Source: JBBRCE01 sp038205115 (GTDB lineage Bacteria; Planctomycetota; Planctomycetia; Pirellulales; JBBRCE01). Taken from it: a stretch of DNA of 64,000 bases. The stretch lies in the NCBI GenBank assembly GCA_038205115.1, contig JBBRCE010000026.1:4614-68613 (forward strand), read 5' to 3'. Below, piece by piece: positions 62,757 through 64,000 of this stretch. The translations under genes were made by a program, and so were the position numbers. The number at the start of each line of letters is the position of its first letter. Positions within the stretch are counted from its first letter, which is position 1. The notes beneath the pieces are model-generated. The model ran no database searches and was not told the origin of the DNA. It saw nothing but the letters and a program-made list of their open reading frames with translations.

Positions 62757-62904
62757 GCGGGGCCAAACCATAGCAATTTCGCCAGACCAGTCCAGAGCAG
62801 TTTTTCGATTTCCAAAAACGTCAAGCCGCTGGCATCGAGCACTGCAATCGTTGGCGACGATTCCGGCGGCAGCCGAGCAGACAGATTGCTACTCCGAACG
62901 ATGA

Positions 62905-63864
62905 GACAGGTACGGCATCGTCAACCCGACTGGCGAAATCAGCGATGGCGTTGCCCGCGCGATCAGCTACAGCGTGCTGGACAATCTCGGTCAAACCACC
63001 ACCTCGCTGGTCTTCGCCGGCAACGGCATTGACATGAACACGCTCTCCTCGGCGGGCACATTTACCCAACCATCCTCCAGCCTGCTGCGCGCCGAGTCGA
63101 CCACCAGCTATGACGATCAAGGCCGCACGTATTCGCAGTCGCAATATCGGGTCGATCAATCCACCGGCACCGTGGGCGCGGCGATCATATCGAGCATGCT
63201 TTACGATGCCCGCTCGCAAACCGTCAGCCAGACCGATCCGCTGAGCCGCACGATCAGCTATGCGTTCGACGGGGCAGGACGTCAGACCGAAATGATACAA
63301 ATCGATCCTGTCACCGATGGCAGTGACGGCAACACGAACACGGCCGATTACTCGAAGTTGGTCACGTACACGACCTACGACGGCAACGGCAACGAATTGA
63401 CAATGACCGACGCACTCGGCAACGTGACCACGTTCACGTACGACGCGATCAACCGCCAAGCCGCCGTCACCGGCGCCGCGCCCGATTCATCCGCGCCAAC
63501 CGTGCGTCCGCTCACCAGCTACGCCTACAACGCCACCGGCTGGCTCGATAGCGTCACCGATCCGCTCAATCGCACCACCAGTTACGCTTACGACAACCTG
63601 GGCCGCAAAATCTCCACCACGTTGCCCGACCCCGACGGCACGGGCGTTGGCCATCCGCTGACTTCGCCGGTTTATCTCACGAGCTTCGACGGCAACGGCA
63701 ACGTCCTGACCACAACGGACGCGTTGCTCAACGTGACCACGAGCGTTTACGACATCTTCGATCACCTGATTACGGTCGCCGAGGGTTTTGGCGATGTTGC
63801 CGCGATTGATTTCGTCAATAATCAGGACGTGATTCGGAGGGGCGTCCTCCGTTCTTGTGACTAA
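62905..63864 (+). pseudogene. RHS/YD-repeat fragment lacking a start
   Basis: About 319 codons of RHS/YD repeat protein: RYGIVNPTGEISDGVARAI, then YDDQGRTYSQSQYRVD, YDARSQTVSQTDPLSRTISY, YDGNGNELTMTDALGNVTTF and DPLNRTTSYAYDNLGRKIST. The in-frame codon before it is TGA (62902-62904), and no start with a ribosome site is visible. The typical repeats end near 63770, and the last part (VIRRGVLRSCD) is not RHS-like. It is an internal piece of a larger Rhs protein, probably left by recombination or insertion. The RHS part resembles that of the giant protein in type, but not closely in sequence as far as I can see. Confidence 0.8.
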
Positions 63865-63901
63865 GGAACAGCCGAAAAATAACTTCCGCTTTTGACTCAT
63901 A

Positions 63902-64000
63902 TCAGTCGAACCGGGGAGCGGTGTAATTGAGTTGTGGTAGGAAGGTATTGTAGCGGATTGGGCTGTTGTCCAGAAACTCCGCGGTTGCTTTGCGGCCTGT
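63902..64000 (-). CDS. Unidentified partial reading frame at window edge
   Basis: The minus strand holds 32 in-frame codons entering from the right edge and ending at TGA (63902-63904). The protein tail reads AEFLDNSPIRYNTFLPQLNY and then TAPRFD. I do not recognise it; the position next to a cut RHS gene makes a mobile-element C-terminus possible. Too short to judge. Confidence 0.3.
   Translation of the reverse strand, partial: TGRKATAEFLDNSPIRYNTFLPQLNYTAPRFD

Noticed and set aside
62821..63459. Minus-strand frame of 212 codons opposite the RHS fragment
   Set aside because: It is the shadow of the RHS repeats; the plus strand has clear YD motifs.

Overview
The window looks like a chromosomal segment of a planctomycete, probably Pirellulales-like. 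The clues are a giant secreted protein with the planctomycete N-terminal signature FEQLEDRRLL (30533-41596), a tiny DUF6800-like basic protein, DUF1080-like, DUF1003, DUF2760 and DUF4432 proteins, GTG and TTG starts, and mostly weak Shine-Dalgarno sites. This is inference from protein content; the window has no rRNA. It carries about 47 recognisable genes, one tRNA and at least two gene fragments.

Layout. 1-3041: the end of a membrane-anchored ankyrin protein, then the overlapping protease genes hslV-hslU. 3069-5158: small secreted proteins, a relic of a gluconate permease and a DUF6800-like gene. 5535-9810: a three-gene VgrG cluster (VgrG, FHA protein, Ala-rich repeat protein). 9838-14322: DUF1003 membrane protein, an ECF sigma factor with a FecR/HEAT-type membrane partner, and a conserved exported protein. 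14832-18424: Old Yellow Enzyme, a divergent Nramp transporter and a secreted protein. 18765-23403: recA behind a perfect palindrome, an HtrA-like protease, DUF2760, pyrE and an XRE-type regulator. 23819-29770: sugar and phosphate genes (DUF4432, GH88, MBL hydrolase, phosphoesterase), a ferritin-like protein, a terminator and tRNA-Lys(CTT).

30490-46522: a perfect TGTGA-N6-TCACA site, the 3687-residue beta-propeller/RHS/Hint protein, hisG on the other strand, and a protein with two tandem TPR-glycosyltransferase modules. 46557-53252 is the most coherent unusual unit: six co-directional minus-strand genes encoding an ABC ATPase, an FtsX-type permease with a 20-histidine insertion, two CCFG proteins resembling DUF3299, and two paralogous CxxC exported proteins. 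Its composition recalls the Zrg-type zinc-linked loci of proteobacteria and suggests an undescribed planctomycete metal-handling exporter or assembly system. 53489-62605: EttA, LarE, three secreted proteins, a two-component system and a VOC protein. 62905-64000: an RHS fragment with no start, ending abruptly before an unidentified partial reading frame at the window edge.

The genes do not form one pathway. Housekeeping genes (hslUV, recA, pyrE, hisG, ettA, tRNA) alternate with envelope and secretion functions. The parts that seem to work as units are hslUV, the VgrG trio, the sigma/anti-sigma pair, the 46557-53252 ABC island and the response regulator/kinase pair.
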